This document shows, piece after piece, positions 1-11,006 of a DNA stretch of 64,000 bases. Numbering within the stretch: position 1 is the stretch's first letter; each line of letters begins with the position of its first letter. Under the pieces are notes generated by a model. That model did no database searches. It had not been told where the DNA came from and saw only the letters and a list, made by a program, of their open reading frames with translations. Location of the stretch: assembly GCF_042100115.1 (NCBI RefSeq), contig NC_091276.1:2170001-2234000 (forward strand), given 5' to 3'. The position numbers were made by a program, and so were the translations under genes. Source of the stretch: Alternaria dauci (Eukaryota; Ascomycota; Dothideomycetes; Pleosporales; Pleosporaceae).

Positions 1-519
1 CATGAACACTTGTTTGTCCTAGACACAGTGTGCTACTTAAAGCGAGATGCTACCAAGGGTAGTGAAGATTCTGTTGTATTCTCAAAGGATCGATCCAGGT
101 GGGACTTTCAAGTGTAGTTAGGGATACTACATCAATAAGAAAGATCTGAACTGTTCCCCGTATATAACCTGAAATTTGATGTTATAGTCAACGTCTCCTT
201 GCAGACAGATGGAGGTTTCCGAGGATTGAACAGCGGTCCTCAACGTTGATGTTGATGTGTCGTGCTTGGATGATCGTAGTGGTCGAGACTTCTACAAAGT
301 GGTGATGCGAAAGGTGCTCATGTTCGACGAAGCCGGTCTGAGTTGGGATGGCGGAAGACTCTCACTCGCGTACAGATTCCTCCTCCTCCTCCTCCTCCTT
401 CACCCCACAACAATACTTTCTTGAACCACAATTTTCGGCTACAACACCGCTGCTTTGATTTTCGAATCCTCATATCCAACAACATTGCCCTTGCACTATC
501 GTTCGCCACAGCTTCCGCA
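1..519. other. Upstream gene-free stretch
   Basis: I see no supported gene. The last 160 bases lead into the gene at 520 and contain a pyrimidine-rich CTC/TCC triplet run near 369-400, as often found in fungal 5' leaders. Confidence 0.5.
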
Positions 520-1458
520 ATGTATCCTCGAGGTTCCAAAGACGGATACGGTCCATCGCGTCCTCCGCGCGCGCCCTCAACCACTCAGACCGAGCGTGAG
601 ACGCATGAAGAGGATCTTGACGAGAGCAGCCAGTCTGGAGGTGAGGAAGGACTAGAAGATGGACATAAGAACCATTTAACATTAGCTTCAGGTTCCCTCT
701 CCACCCTTGACCAGAGCAACTCGGGCGCTAGGGCATCCCCTTCGAATACGACCACCGCTCCAGGAATCTTCCTGAGATATCGCCGACACGGAGACTCTTC
801 ATCGACAGGCCGGATCAGTGTTGCTCCGCAAGGACAGGCCCAGCCGTCCAACCGTCCACATGATCCAGAAACACCGCCTCGCAACACGTCTCGAGGTCCG
901 GAAGGCGACTTCCACACTGGTCATATCCCGCGTTACCACACACAACGAGGCTACCATAGGCAACTGACTAACGCTCGGGAGAACCACGCAAAAAATCCTA
1001 GTGAGGAGAACTCGGCTGCCATCGCTCGAGCTCGAAGCGCTAGAAGTCCGTTTGACCGCCGTCCTCCGCCACCACAGACAATTCCACCTGATCGATTTGG
1101 TCTTAGGTTGCCTCCTCATCCACATGTCTCTGGATTGGCGCCACCGACACAGGCTCACCCTACGTCAAATGGTTATGGCTCCTCGATACCAGCTATGGAT
1201 CGTTTCCATCGGGAAGCAGCCCAGTTAGCTATCGAACAGCAGAACAGGCGCCAGCAAACGACTCCTCCGCCGGATATGCCTCGACCTGTCCCAAGGCCCC
1301 GTGTCCGTCATCCTGCTCATAATCGTCCCCTGGACCAGTCTTCTACTTCGCGACAACCAGGTCAAGCGTCTGCGCATGCACCCCGAGACCCAACTAGACC
1401 GAAGCGCCCGCCTCATCGACAGCCAGAAGACGACGAAGACCAGGACGGAGGTATATAA
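520..1458 (+). CDS. Pro/Ser/Arg-rich disordered protein of unknown function
   Basis: A 312-residue frame starting at the ATG at 520. The frame stays open upstream to 343, but only from a non-ATG codon and across a CT-rich leader, so 520 is the likely start. The product has low complexity: an acidic patch near residues 25-45, then long stretches rich in Pro, Arg, Ser and His, with poly-Pro runs, and an acidic tail. No signal peptide, membrane segment or known domain is visible. The opposite strand is partly open but encodes arginine-rich nonsense-like protein. I do not recognise a family. The gene call rests on length, the ATG context and the leader; a nuclear or scaffold role would be a guess. 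Confidence 0.5.
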   Translation: MYPRGSKDGYGPSRPPRAPSTTQTERETHEEDLDESSQSGGEEGLEDGHKNHLTLASGSLSTLDQSNSGARASPSNTTTAPGIFLRYRRHGDSSSTGRISVAPQGQAQPSNRPHDPETPPRNTSRGPEGDFHTGHIPRYHTQRGYHRQLTNARENHAKNPSEENSAAIARARSARSPFDRRPPPPQTIPPDRFGLRLPPHPHVSGLAPPTQAHPTSNGYGSSIPAMDRFHREAAQLAIEQQNRRQQTTPPPDMPRPVPRPRVRHPAHNRPLDQSSTSRQPGQASAHAPRDPTRPKRPPHRQPEDDEDQDGGI

Positions 1459-4400
1459 ATACAGAAAAGACCGCTGGAGAGCATCGCAAGATAAGTCGCT
1501 GTCGGTGGTAACACAAGTTCCGAGGATAGTATGACAGTACTTTCAGACACGTGTGGGGTACAGAGATGCGTGTCGACTAGAAACGACATGGTACCAAGTA
1601 TTGTAGCAGAGATAGAACTAGGAATATACGAATTATGTACGTATACCTCAGACCATCCAGCTTGATTTGACTCCGCCCGTATATTCTTTTGCGCGAGCCT
1701 CCGACGTCGGGGAATAGAACGCTGTACCATGATGTGGCTTCGAAGGGAGGTTTGGACGTGGGTTTACTCGGATATCTACAAGAAGCCAAGATAGTCAGCT
1801 CACCTGATCATGCACCAGATGTAGGGTCTGTGGACGTGGCGAATGTTGCATGCGGACTTCCGCCCCTAACGACTCTTTGGAGCACTGACCTTATTCCATA
1901 ACCACATCCCGACCACATATATCACGTACTTCCAGTAGGGCCAACTACCAAAGGAATCGATTGCCGGCCTCTTGCCTTCGTATGTGACGAGGCGTACCTG
2001 CCTCAGACCTAGAGTCGAAGCTCACAAGGGATCGTTGACGATGCACTTCATGGCTAGCTCTTCCTCCGCGTCTGTTTCTACACTTCCGCATGCGCGAGAC
2101 GATGTCTCCATCACCTCTCGAGCTCAGCGCCCATGATGCCACATATTCGAAGTCCTCGAGCCTCGAAGCCTATCCAGATCGCGATTCGCGGCCGTGCGAG
2201 ACCGCCGCAATGTTCACCCATCGGCTGATTGCTATGGAATACTTAGACTCGAAGTCATCGCGAGGCAGTCGAATATCGCACATTGGTCGAAGACATGGAA
2301 TCGTGATGGTCCATAGGGAGATGACGTTGGAGGAAGAACAAAGACGCGACGAGATGTGACGACGCTGTCGCGCCAGCCGAAGCCGAGCCATGTCCGCAGG
2401 TATCCTCGGCGCCGGCGGGGCCGCTTGCTTCGACCAGCTCCTTACAGACACACACATACCTCCATCAGTACCGCCGTTGCAGCCATCTATCGACAACACT
2501 CAACGCGAGCACCAAGTGGAAGCAGTTCCTGCTAACCAAGTCGACTTCATGGAATATCTCAGCAGTGATGCCTCCTGCACACAAGCAGCAGTACGCATTC
2601 GACTGCGCATGGCGCCCATGCTTGCCGAGCGACAGCTTCGCATTACGCGACACCACTCTGTCCGTTGGTGGTCCTCATTTTCCAGCAGCGTACGATCCTT
2701 CGCATAGACGGTATGGCTCTTGAGTAGACATCTAGCTCCCTGTGTTCCCAAGCGCGTCTCAGAAGCAACGTGGTTCCCAATCCTCGCTTTCGTCCCCTGA
2801 AGAAAGCCTCCCTCTTGACGAGTGCTGCAGGTCCCGGCAAAGCACCTTATCAATGGACGTCACCTCTAGGAGCCGACGCTCTCAAATGCCCAGGAAGAGC
2901 TTGGATGTACAATGCTTCAGTCGCGTGCAGTGGCTTCCGCACAAGGCGATGCCTATACCACTTTGAGGGCTACTCATGTTGCACCACGCACGGTTTACCA
3001 GCGTGTAGCCCAACTCACTGTCGCAAAATCTCCCCGTCATGGCCGTAACCCATTTAGGATGCCTTGCCAAACTGTAGGCGGCGCAGGTCTGTCTGGTTTC
3101 AAAGCTGCATTTCGCCGCAAGAGGCTTTGACGCATAGCCCATATCTTCATGACAGCTGAGCCGTAGCGATAGGTATGCGCTCATGTGATGTCATTTCAGA
3201 CCAACTCGCTTGATCTCCAACATGGCTCACTGTCGTTTGGCATCTACGCCAAGTCATACCACAGACCTGAATTCCTTGCGACATATGTCATGCTACGGAC
3301 GTCTTCGCACTCTCGGGTTGCCGGATGCAAACCACAGCAAGCACAAAGCCAATCTCATATCTCCGGAAGAAACGATTTTACGGCGGCCCTAAATGTGCGA
3401 CTGCTTACGAATCCGCGTACGCCCTCTGAACATCTTCCGATGCTCAGACTTGTCATCCTTCGTATCCAACAGGGCCAAGTTGGACTTCGCATATGCTGTT
3501 CGTCTGCAATGCCCAGAATCGTTGCGTACTCCGTTATCAGAGACAGAATCTCTTCGTTTCTTGGCACAAGCTCGTTGTCCATCAGTCGCCTCTCGGCCGG
3601 AAAGGAAGAGCTATTTGTCTTGGTCTCACCAGTATGTTTATAACCAGATCCCAGAAGCACCCCTAAATCGGGCGCTCCCACAGGTCTACCTGGGTCATAC
3701 ATGGTGCGTTCCGGTTATGTCACAGGATGCTTTCTCTTTCCATAGCATCTCTGGTAAGATATGCGTTCTTTTGCCTGCTCTGGTTCCCGGTGGACCACCC
3801 GCCATGCTTCTCAGCGATAGCCGTACACTGTTCCGCCTCCACTCGAGAGCGGTTGCATTGGCAGTCTAGTTTGTTCGTTATCGTTGACGCGATGATCGTG
3901 CGAATCAACCTGTGTCGCTGTGGTTCGGACAAAGGCAGCGCGGGTATCCGGAGTCCGGTTCCGTTGGAAGGACACTCGATTATGCCACAGCTTATCGTCG
4001 GTGCGAGTCGATCGATTCTCTGGACCGCTATCTTTTTGTTCTCGTCGTCAGCTGGTGTGCGTCTACATGTGCTCGATAGGACCAAACATCTTTGACTCGG
4101 AAGCTCAGCGACAAACCAATATGCGAACACTGCGTCGGCAACACAATGAGAAGCTTCAGATGTTCCCACTCCCGAAGTATACGAGCCGTGCGCAAGCTCG
4201 CTGATATCAGACCCTGCTGGCGATCGGGTGTGTGGTGGTGGAGGATCGCGTCATCAAAGAGGATAGCATCAGAACTCCGCGATGCTACCAGCCTTGCCTG
4301 GCAAAGACCACGGCATGTACAAGCGGCGATATGACTATCCTCTCGTGGGTCTTGGGTCTTCATTTCCTTGCTCGTGGTCTCCTTGTGTCTCCCTTCGTTG

Positions 4401-4635
4401 TAAGAGTGAGCGTTGCTTCACACAGGCGCTAAGCGAGAACTCCGAGCACTCCCGCCTATCTACGACAACCCCGCGATCTTCACGGTCTGGCACTCCGCTT
4501 CTTGAAATCCAGCTACCGGAACTGGAATATTATACGGGTGCTCTTCCCTCCTCAGCGATAACTATATCGTCTACCACAACAGCCACAAACAACAGCAACA
4601 AGACCAAACCCAAACCTACCAATCCACATATCAAT
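1459..4635. other. 3.2 kb region without a supported gene
   Basis: Short frames are open on both strands (for example 2390-2707 on plus, 3355-3702 and 3720-4169 on minus). None has a recognisable domain, biased codon use or splice signals joining it to a neighbour. The last 60 bases before 4636 are A/C-rich with repeated CAACAA, typical of a fungal 5' leader. Confidence 0.4.
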
Positions 4636-5922
4636 ATGGACTACTACTACAGCAGCGACAACAACGAATCCAAGGCCGCGAAGATTGATCAGGTAGATGG
4701 AGAGAGCGACAGTGACGGCGACGGCGACGAGCATATCAGGGATCTGGGCATTGGCAGCCACAGTAAGTAGACGAGGGCTTAAGCTCCATGGGTCACTGAC
4801 GTGAGATCAACAGACCCCAACTCATGGTCGGCGTACAACAAGGAAGGTAAGAAGCTCAAAATCGAGCTGTCGATGCATCTCAAAGACAAAAACAGAAAGG
4901 AGGTAGCACGCGTTCAACGAGAAATCCATGACCACCTCCGACGTGGTGAGGTAGACTTGGGCCAACTTGATCCCGAGACTATAGCATGCCTAGAGGCAAT
5001 TGATAGCCCGGAACCTCGACGTACTCCTCAGCACGCTGTCCGTCTCCCAGCTCAGCCCCCTGCTCTCCCCTCCTACGCAGGCTTGTCTCAGGTTCTTGTG
5101 ATCCCAACCATTTCTCTGCCACCAGCCCTCAATCTCGCCCGCATGGATCCTCCGCATATCGTCGACAACGGAACATGGGAAGCAGGCAGCGGATTAGCCC
5201 TGAATGGTGTCAACCAGGCCCTTTATCGCAAAGCATCACCCGCCAATCTGGACTACAAGACACTACTCACTTTCGAGATGACTGTGCTTGAGATGGCCAC
5301 TGTAAGCTCAAACTCTCACTTTCCTTGTTCTTTAGTTACATCTACTGATTCGCCACCATGTAGTACATTCCGTTAGCATTTTCGTGGTCGGGTGGCTTCC
5401 TCTCGCGCGTCGTATCAGCCGGGGGACGATGCACGATTGCTGCACGAATGATGGTAAGCAAACTCAAAAAATCCGAAAACATAGTTTCGGTGCTGATTCC
5501 ATTAGCTTTGGGCTAGAGACCTTGACAATGATACCGACTCAAAGCAGAAGATCGGGAACCTCCGCAGTACGATGCAACACAAGCTTAGCGATTACATTAC
5601 ATCCAATAGCACCGACAAGACTGCTTCTTCTTGGACCTATACGAGAAAGATGCCCTCTGGAGCCATGCCAAACTTGATCGCGGATATACCCCTACTGCGA
5701 CTTCGCCACGGCGTAACTCGCCCTCCTCGAGGTCGGCATCGTGGTCGTCTCACCACTGCCATCGAACATGCATATACTCGTGGTCATTGGGGTGTCATGC
5801 TAAGCCAAGTCGAACAATACATTCAACACTTCAGCCTGAAAGTACCTGCGAGTCTCGCTGCGGATGCCGACAGGCTGGCTATCGAGGATCTCAAAGGTAC
5901 CTACAGGGCGGCAACTCACTGA
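4636..5922 (+). CDS. Hypothetical four-exon protein with acidic N-terminus
   Basis: Four exons join cleanly in frame: 4636-4762, 4814-5301, 5364-5453 and 5506-5922, giving 373 residues. The introns are 51, 62 and 52 bp, each with GTAAG donors and TAG/CAG acceptors. The ATG at 4636 follows an A/C-rich leader. The first 45 residues are acidic and Ser/Asp-rich, and residues 46-90 are charged and helical-looking. A Pro-rich linker follows, and then a more globular C-terminal half containing an aromatic/hydrophobic stretch around residues 206-235. No signal peptide and no family I recognise. The many correct joins make this a real gene even though the function is unknown; it is probably lineage-restricted. 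Confidence 0.7.
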
Positions 5923-7980
5923 AAACGTCGCGCAGACTCTGCGAATGCACGCTCGTGGGCTCCATGTGCTGTCTACAGGGTAAGCTGAGAGCACTCCCTG
6001 TGGTCTACAGTACAAATGTTTGTTTATCATGGAAGACGTCACGGCCAATCACGTCATAGAAGCCACCACTTGGTATAGGTTTTGAGATTGTATTCGCAAG
6101 CGAGGCGTTCGATCTCTGGCTGATCACTTAGCTGACAGGCCGAATGAGATCCGGGTCAGGTATAGTATTTGCCTCGGAGTTCTATACCAGTGTCTTTCAG
6201 GGTCATAGTTCGTGTTCAAAAAGGTGGGCCTCAATAGAATCAACGTCTCTATAGTCGTGTGCCCAAATTTGGGAGCTCGACTGTTAATCTAGTGTTAGCT
6301 TCTATACAATAAAAGGAAAGATTGTCAATTGTTGTAAAGCGTCTGGATCTTGGCACGTGTCGTTCATTTGGGTTTAGCGTATTGGTCCGTGTAGCGATCA
6401 CATCGTCATTTGCGTTGCTCGATTGGAGTCACTTTTATCAGTGATACCTTTCGCTCAATTTGCCGTTCTATAACACAAGGTTCTCATTCCCGGCTGCATG
6501 CATGTCGCACACCAGACTGGGTACTAGATAAGTCTTTGCGTTGTCCAACTGTGCCACCCAACACCTACTCTACGGCAGAGCAACCACGCCGCATTCGCTA
6601 TCGAGGCGTGCACTGCCCGCACCTGGCAAGGCAGTCTTGACATGCTGCGTATGATCTTGGTTTCGAACACAACGACTCGCTTGTGGAAGATGCACATCGA
6701 AACGCTCAGCGATGGTTGTCCCTTCTAACTATATCTAGGTGGCTTTCTTGACATCTCTCGCAACAAGAGCTCAAAGGTTATCACTATGCCCCATGAAACG
6801 TGGCTGGGCACAGGCGAGATAAGCTTCACGAAGGATTAAACGATCCCAGAGACGGTACTGTGCCGCACACAGCGGTGCCGGCAGCATACCAACCAGTCAA
6901 CAATCACCATCCACGAAAAGGCTAGCTCGCGTACATATAGCCAATGTCGTCAGCTGGCAGTTAGTAGATCTTCCTGCAAGACAATCAGCATGGCTGCCTG
7001 CCTCCAACTGCATACAACACAACCATGTCACTGTCCACGCCGGCAGTCATCATCCAACGCTGTGCGGACCGATGTTGTTCGCACACCACTTCGACTGGTG
7101 GATTCTCATCGGCGCATTCCCGGGATGACATGTAACGGAACGACTCCTGCCATCTTTTGCATGAACACGGGAAATGGACAGCTCTTAACGACACACGCGG
7201 CGCGGTCTGTTGACGAACGAGCCGTCGCTTGTTTCCAACAGACGTGCGACGTGGAAGCCGTTTCAAGGAGCGGACATGGGTCAGGAAAAACAAAACGGGC
7301 CACATCCAACAAACAGCCTTGCTGGCCTCGTTTCCAAGGAACACATTTGCTGACTCCTTTCGTGCTCGGGCCTCAGATCTTTGGCAACGTTGGGTTTAGC
7401 CTTACCGCATGAAGACGGCACGGTTTCAGAACTTCATGCAGGCCAGCTGCGCCTGTACGCCAGACGCCGCCTTGCAGCGCGCTGTTGGTGTTATGCGCAA
7501 CGCGACTGTTGCGGTTGGACAAGAGCCGCGACATCCAACACGACAGAACGCAAATTGTAGCTCATGAAACTGCGGATGCTGCTTCGCCTTGCTGCAGAAG
7601 CCTTTTTTGCGGCAGTGACAGCTGGTGTCTGGTGGTATTTGGTGGCGGATGTTCGCTGCCCCGCGCTACCCCTGACCATCATTTTACGGCGTCGAGGGCG
7701 TCGTCGGACCCTTGGCGTGGAGAGACCTTGCATGTCATCCCCCTGGGTAACGTATAATTGCGACCACTGCAGGTTGGTGATCGGCATAAGCATATACGCC
7801 TCTGTGTCCCCTTGGTGCCTTTCCTTGTCATACAAACATTGTTTCTCTCATACAACGGCTTTATTTGCTTCTTAACAGATATCTATTAACCCCCGGATAC
7901 CATTGCGTATATCAACGATACGCTTCTCTTCTTTGGACTAAATCACATCTTCCATTCTCGCCATACGCATATCTCACACC
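5923..7980. other. 2 kb gene-free stretch
   Basis: Only short frames without domains or usable splice sites occur here, on both strands. The last part serves as promoter and leader of the gene at 7981, with A/C-rich sequence just before its ATG. Confidence 0.45.
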
Positions 7981-8358
7981 ATGTCTTACCAACCACATTC
8001 GCCCAGTGGGCTTCCCAGCTCCCCAAGAGCAAACCGCCAAATGCAGATGCTTTCTCCACTCGACACATCGTTCCCTTCGGATTCATCGCAAACACCCTCG
8101 CCATACTCCAGCACATCCGAGAAGCAATCGGAAAAGACGCGCGACATCTTCGCCGATGCTACCATTCCTCTCAGCCCCGCGTCGTCAACAAGCTCGACTA
8201 GGAAAGCAAACCCCTACGAGGGTCTTGAGCCCCGGAAGCGTAGCGGCCTCGCGCGACTCTTCTGCTGTCTTGGTCGCGAAGAGCGCGCACGACGAAGGAT
8301 GCAAAGGAGCTTGGAGTTTGAGAAGGTCGGCGAAGATTGTCACTGGTCGGAGTACTAA
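7981..8358 (+). CDS. Small Ser/Pro-rich protein with basic Cys-Cys C-terminal motif
   Basis: A single-exon 125-residue protein starting at an ATG in ACC-ATG context. The first 75 residues are Ser/Pro/Thr-rich and probably disordered. The C-terminal 45 residues look like a conserved module: a basic hydrophobic patch with adjacent cysteines (SGLARLFCCLGREER), a run of arginines and a closing HWSEY tail. Paired cysteines next to basic residues could be palmitoylated and hold the protein at a membrane; that is inference. I believe similar small proteins occur across filamentous ascomycetes but could not search. The tail-to-tail neighbour is the NmrA-like gene. Confidence 0.65.
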   Translation: MSYQPHSPSGLPSSPRANRQMQMLSPLDTSFPSDSSQTPSPYSSTSEKQSEKTRDIFADATIPLSPASSTSSTRKANPYEGLEPRKRSGLARLFCCLGREERARRRMQRSLEFEKVGEDCHWSEY

Positions 8359-8886
8359 GGATACCAATTGCGCTACAACATACTCGGTGATGGACAATTT
8401 GCGGCTGGGCATGATTCGCATGCCTATCCGTTGCGATCTGAAACGCGACGTGACGGGACATCAACCCACCAAACCTCCAGACAGCTGACAGCTTGGATAC
8501 CAAGCGGGCGCGCTATCGGATCTTTTGGTGCCCGAGCCACGAAACAATTTGCGATACGAAAGTGATCGCATGCCCAAACACTCGCGACACAAACATTCTC
8601 TTCATACTGTCACTGCGACGTTTCTTATGTTCATATTTACAGCACGTTCTCGGGCTTGGATCTTCCGGTCTCTTTTCGGGCGTTGCTACTGTCGGGATAG
8701 ACTTGCGACTGCAGAGGTTTCTCTCTTTGTTCAGCGTTGGCGTTGGGGTTATTTTTGCTATATCCGGCTCGAAACTAGAGACCATTTAACGCGCAAGACT
8801 GGGAGAGCGAGCGCAATGTCGTGCAAGACGATGGGAGAAACAAAATCATTATCATACCACTTCTATGTCCTGGTCCGTCCCGTCGC
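8359..8886. other. Convergent 3' intergenic region
   Basis: Lies between two converging genes. Frames overlapping it are hydrophobic but have no start context or splice support, so I treat it as 3' untranslated or spacer sequence. Confidence 0.45.
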
Positions 8887-9801
8887 TCATCTCGTGCTTT
8901 GCTGTCCTTTCACACTGACTGCCTGATCAACAAACTCTTCAAACTGACATGCCTCCTTCCCCAACACCCACTCCAGCACATTGCTATTTCCCACCAGCCC
9001 TCTTGCATCATAAAACAGAATCATCCTCTCCGCCGCATCCCTACTTCTCCTATCTGCCTGCCCCGCATCTTCAAGCTTATATAGCCTCTTGAGCAGAGCA
9101 TCCACCGCATCCCCAAACGCCTTCTTCTCAACCACCACACGTCTACCAATCTTCCTCTCAATGATACCCAGCGCCTCTCCAAAGCTAATAGGCTGATGCG
9201 TCGACGTAAGCGGATACTGCGCATAAAAATGCTTCTCTCGCTCCTCCACCACAACCTTGAACGCCTCCGCCAAGTCACTCAACGCAAGCATCGAGAACCT
9301 GTTTTCCGTACTCCACAGAGCAGGAAACACCGGCTTCTCCTGTTGCGCAAGCATAGCGACGGGTATGTTGTCCATGAATGTGCTCGGCTGAAGAATCGTA
9401 TACGGAATTCCGGATTCCATGATCCATTCTTCGATGGACCGTTTACAGTCGTGGTTCAACATCTTGCTGAATTGGCTGTTCAATACGCTACTCAGGATGA
9501 AGTGCTTGAATACTCCGGTGCCATTAGAGTAGGCGGCGACAGCGGCGTCGATCATCATCTTTCCAATTTCGGTTTCGTGGGGGTGGTAGGAGGGGCCGAT
9601 GTGGATGGCTGTGGTAACATTTTCGAAGAGCGAGGCGCAGTTTGAAGGGGAGTAGAGGTCGGTTTGGATTACTTCAGCATGAGGGTAGTCCTGTTGGAGA
9701 CGGGCTTTGGATGAGGATGAGTGGACGGCTAAGCGGATGTTCTGCCAGTTGGAAAGGAGAGGGATGAGTTTGCCGGCTTGTTTACCAGAGGCAGAGGTTA
9801 C
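8887..9801 (-). CDS. NmrA-like NAD(P)-binding protein, 5' end missing
   Basis: The minus-strand frame from 9801 to 8887 encodes 304 residues of an NmrA/NAD(P)-binding Rossmann-fold protein of the extended short-chain dehydrogenase type. It opens with the dinucleotide-binding turn TSASGKQAGKLIP. Further on come FKHFILSSV, a typical strand and loop before the active region, and ILQPSTFMDN, a family-like substrate-pocket segment. Such proteins act as redox sensors or reductases using NAD(P). The first strand and start codon are absent: an in-frame TAG lies directly upstream, followed by AT-rich repeat-like sequence. The first internal ATG (9558) would drop the cofactor site. Either the gene is truncated by an insertion, or a tiny first exon joins at the acceptor CCTAG just before 9801; I found no such exon. 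Confidence 0.7.
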   Translation of the reverse strand, partial: VTSASGKQAGKLIPLLSNWQNIRLAVHSSSSKARLQQDYPHAEVIQTDLYSPSNCASLFENVTTAIHIGPSYHPHETEIGKMMIDAAVAAYSNGTGVFKHFILSSVLNSQFSKMLNHDCKRSIEEWIMESGIPYTILQPSTFMDNIPVAMLAQQEKPVFPALWSTENRFSMLALSDLAEAFKVVVEEREKHFYAQYPLTSTHQPISFGEALGIIERKIGRRVVVEKKAFGDAVDALLKRLYKLEDAGQADRRSRDAAERMILFYDARGLVGNSNVLEWVLGKEACQFEEFVDQAVSVKGQQSTR

Positions 9802-9805
9802 CTAG

Positions 9806-9939
9806 GTATTCTGCTTCTATCTAATCTTTTAGGGGGATCCGAATAGCGTTTAGGGGGATCTGAAAAAGTTTTTCCTATATATTTGTACGTAGAGTAGAAG
9901 TTGCTATATAACTGCTAACTAATATAACAACAAGAATAC
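9806..9939. repeat. AT-rich element with imperfect inverted ends (MITE-like)
   Basis: About 134 bp, clearly more AT-rich than its flanks. The left end begins GTATTCTGCTTCTAT and the right end, read on the other strand, begins GTATTCTTGTTGTTAT, so the ends form an imperfect terminal inverted repeat. Inside, TTTAGGGGGATC occurs twice in direct orientation (9828-9839 and 9849-9860). It abuts the broken 5' end of the NmrA-like gene. I saw no clear target-site duplication, and a name for the element cannot be given. Confidence 0.4.
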
Positions 9940-9950
9940 GAAAGCTATGC

Positions 9951-11006
9951 TTAGCCTACATAACTGTTACTAGAACAGAGTATGTCTTTACCGAAGATGT
10001 CTTGTGGGTCACACATAACATCAGCTCCAGTCGAAGTACAAACATCAGCAACGCTAGTCTGATCAGAGTTGGAAAACATATCGAAACTGCCAACACTATT
10101 GATGCCATCGAACCAGTCAGCGGTACTCACACTACCAAGGTTGTGAACTTCGTGGCCGCCAGTAGGAATAAGGAAGTCGTCGAAACCATGGATCGAAGCA
10201 TAGTCATGTAGGTTCGGAAGCGCACCCACACTGTCAGGTTGAATGGAAGGATTGAAGCCACTGCTGTCAGCTGCCCACTCTGCATCAGCACTTCCGTTAC
10301 CTCCCACAGCCTCATCAGTCTGAACCACTGACATCTCAGAATAGCTGAAGTTAAAGCGATGCACTTTCTTCAGATGTGAGTCGAGTTTGTCTTTCCTCGG
10401 AAACGGGCGCCGGTGATGAGGAAAGCTCTCGCTACGGCTGCAGCTTGATACCGGGCACCAGAAAGGCGTTGTAAGTTCGTGAACTGAGTTGTGGTGACGG
10501 ACAAGTTCTTGCAACCTTCCGAAGGTCTTGTTACATCCTGTCCAAGCGCAGTGAACTCTGTCGCGATGCATAATGTGCTTGAATTTGGTGGAAACGGAAA
10601 CATCTTCGCCGAATGGTGGATCAACGATGTGGGCGTTTTCGTGGCTGTGTATATGTGCGTGAGTCGAGTGGTCCGCTTCAGTAATTAACCTCGGAGTTAG
10701 GGCGCCAAAGGTAGGAACGTAAGTTGTCCCAGCCAAAGAAAAGTCTGGGATGACAGGTTGAGTAGACCAAGAACTGATCATGATATTATCGCTCTCGTTT
10801 CCAAGCTCGCAGTCATGACTGGGATTCATGATGTATCCAGTGTTATTGAAGTTATCGCCGATAGTCCAACCAGAAGTTCCTGCTACAAAATGGCGTTGTT
10901 CGTGATCCAATAGTCCAACAGAGTCTTGATAGGTCGCTGGCGTAAATTGATGGTAGGTTTGTCCAGTTTTGAATGTTCGGTGTAGCTTGCCATCGTTCTT
11001 CGACAT
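9951..11006 (-). CDS. C2H2 zinc-finger protein
   Basis: A single-exon 351-residue protein from the ATG at 11006. Two C2H2 fingers lie in the middle: C153, C158, H171, H176 with the classic spacing, then C184, C189, H211, H216 with an unusually long 21-residue gap between the second Cys and first His. The arrangement suggests a DNA- or RNA-binding regulator. The N-terminal 140 residues and the C-terminal 130 are acidic and low-complexity, with many Ser, Asp and Asn, consistent with activation or interaction regions. No signal peptide. The 3' end lies close to the AT-rich element. The promoter carries a perfect heat-shock element 134 bp upstream of the ATG. The target genes are unknown. Confidence 0.8.
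   Translation of the reverse strand: MSKNDGKLHRTFKTGQTYHQFTPATYQDSVGLLDHEQRHFVAGTSGWTIGDNFNNTGYIMNPSHDCELGNESDNIMISSWSTQPVIPDFSLAGTTYVPTFGALTPRLITEADHSTHAHIHSHENAHIVDPPFGEDVSVSTKFKHIMHRDRVHCAWTGCNKTFGRLQELVRHHNSVHELTTPFWCPVSSCSRSESFPHHRRPFPRKDKLDSHLKKVHRFNFSYSEMSVVQTDEAVGGNGSADAEWAADSSGFNPSIQPDSVGALPNLHDYASIHGFDDFLIPTGGHEVHNLGSVSTADWFDGINSVGSFDMFSNSDQTSVADVCTSTGADVMCDPQDIFGKDILCSSNSYVG

Noticed and set aside
367..400. CTC/TCC triplet repeat as a separate microsatellite feature
   Set aside because: Short and in a pyrimidine-rich leader; mentioned with the gene at 520 rather than as an independent element.
2390..4169. Several 100-150 codon frames on both strands
   Set aside because: No domain, no splice-supported joins and equal openness on both strands; treated as chance.
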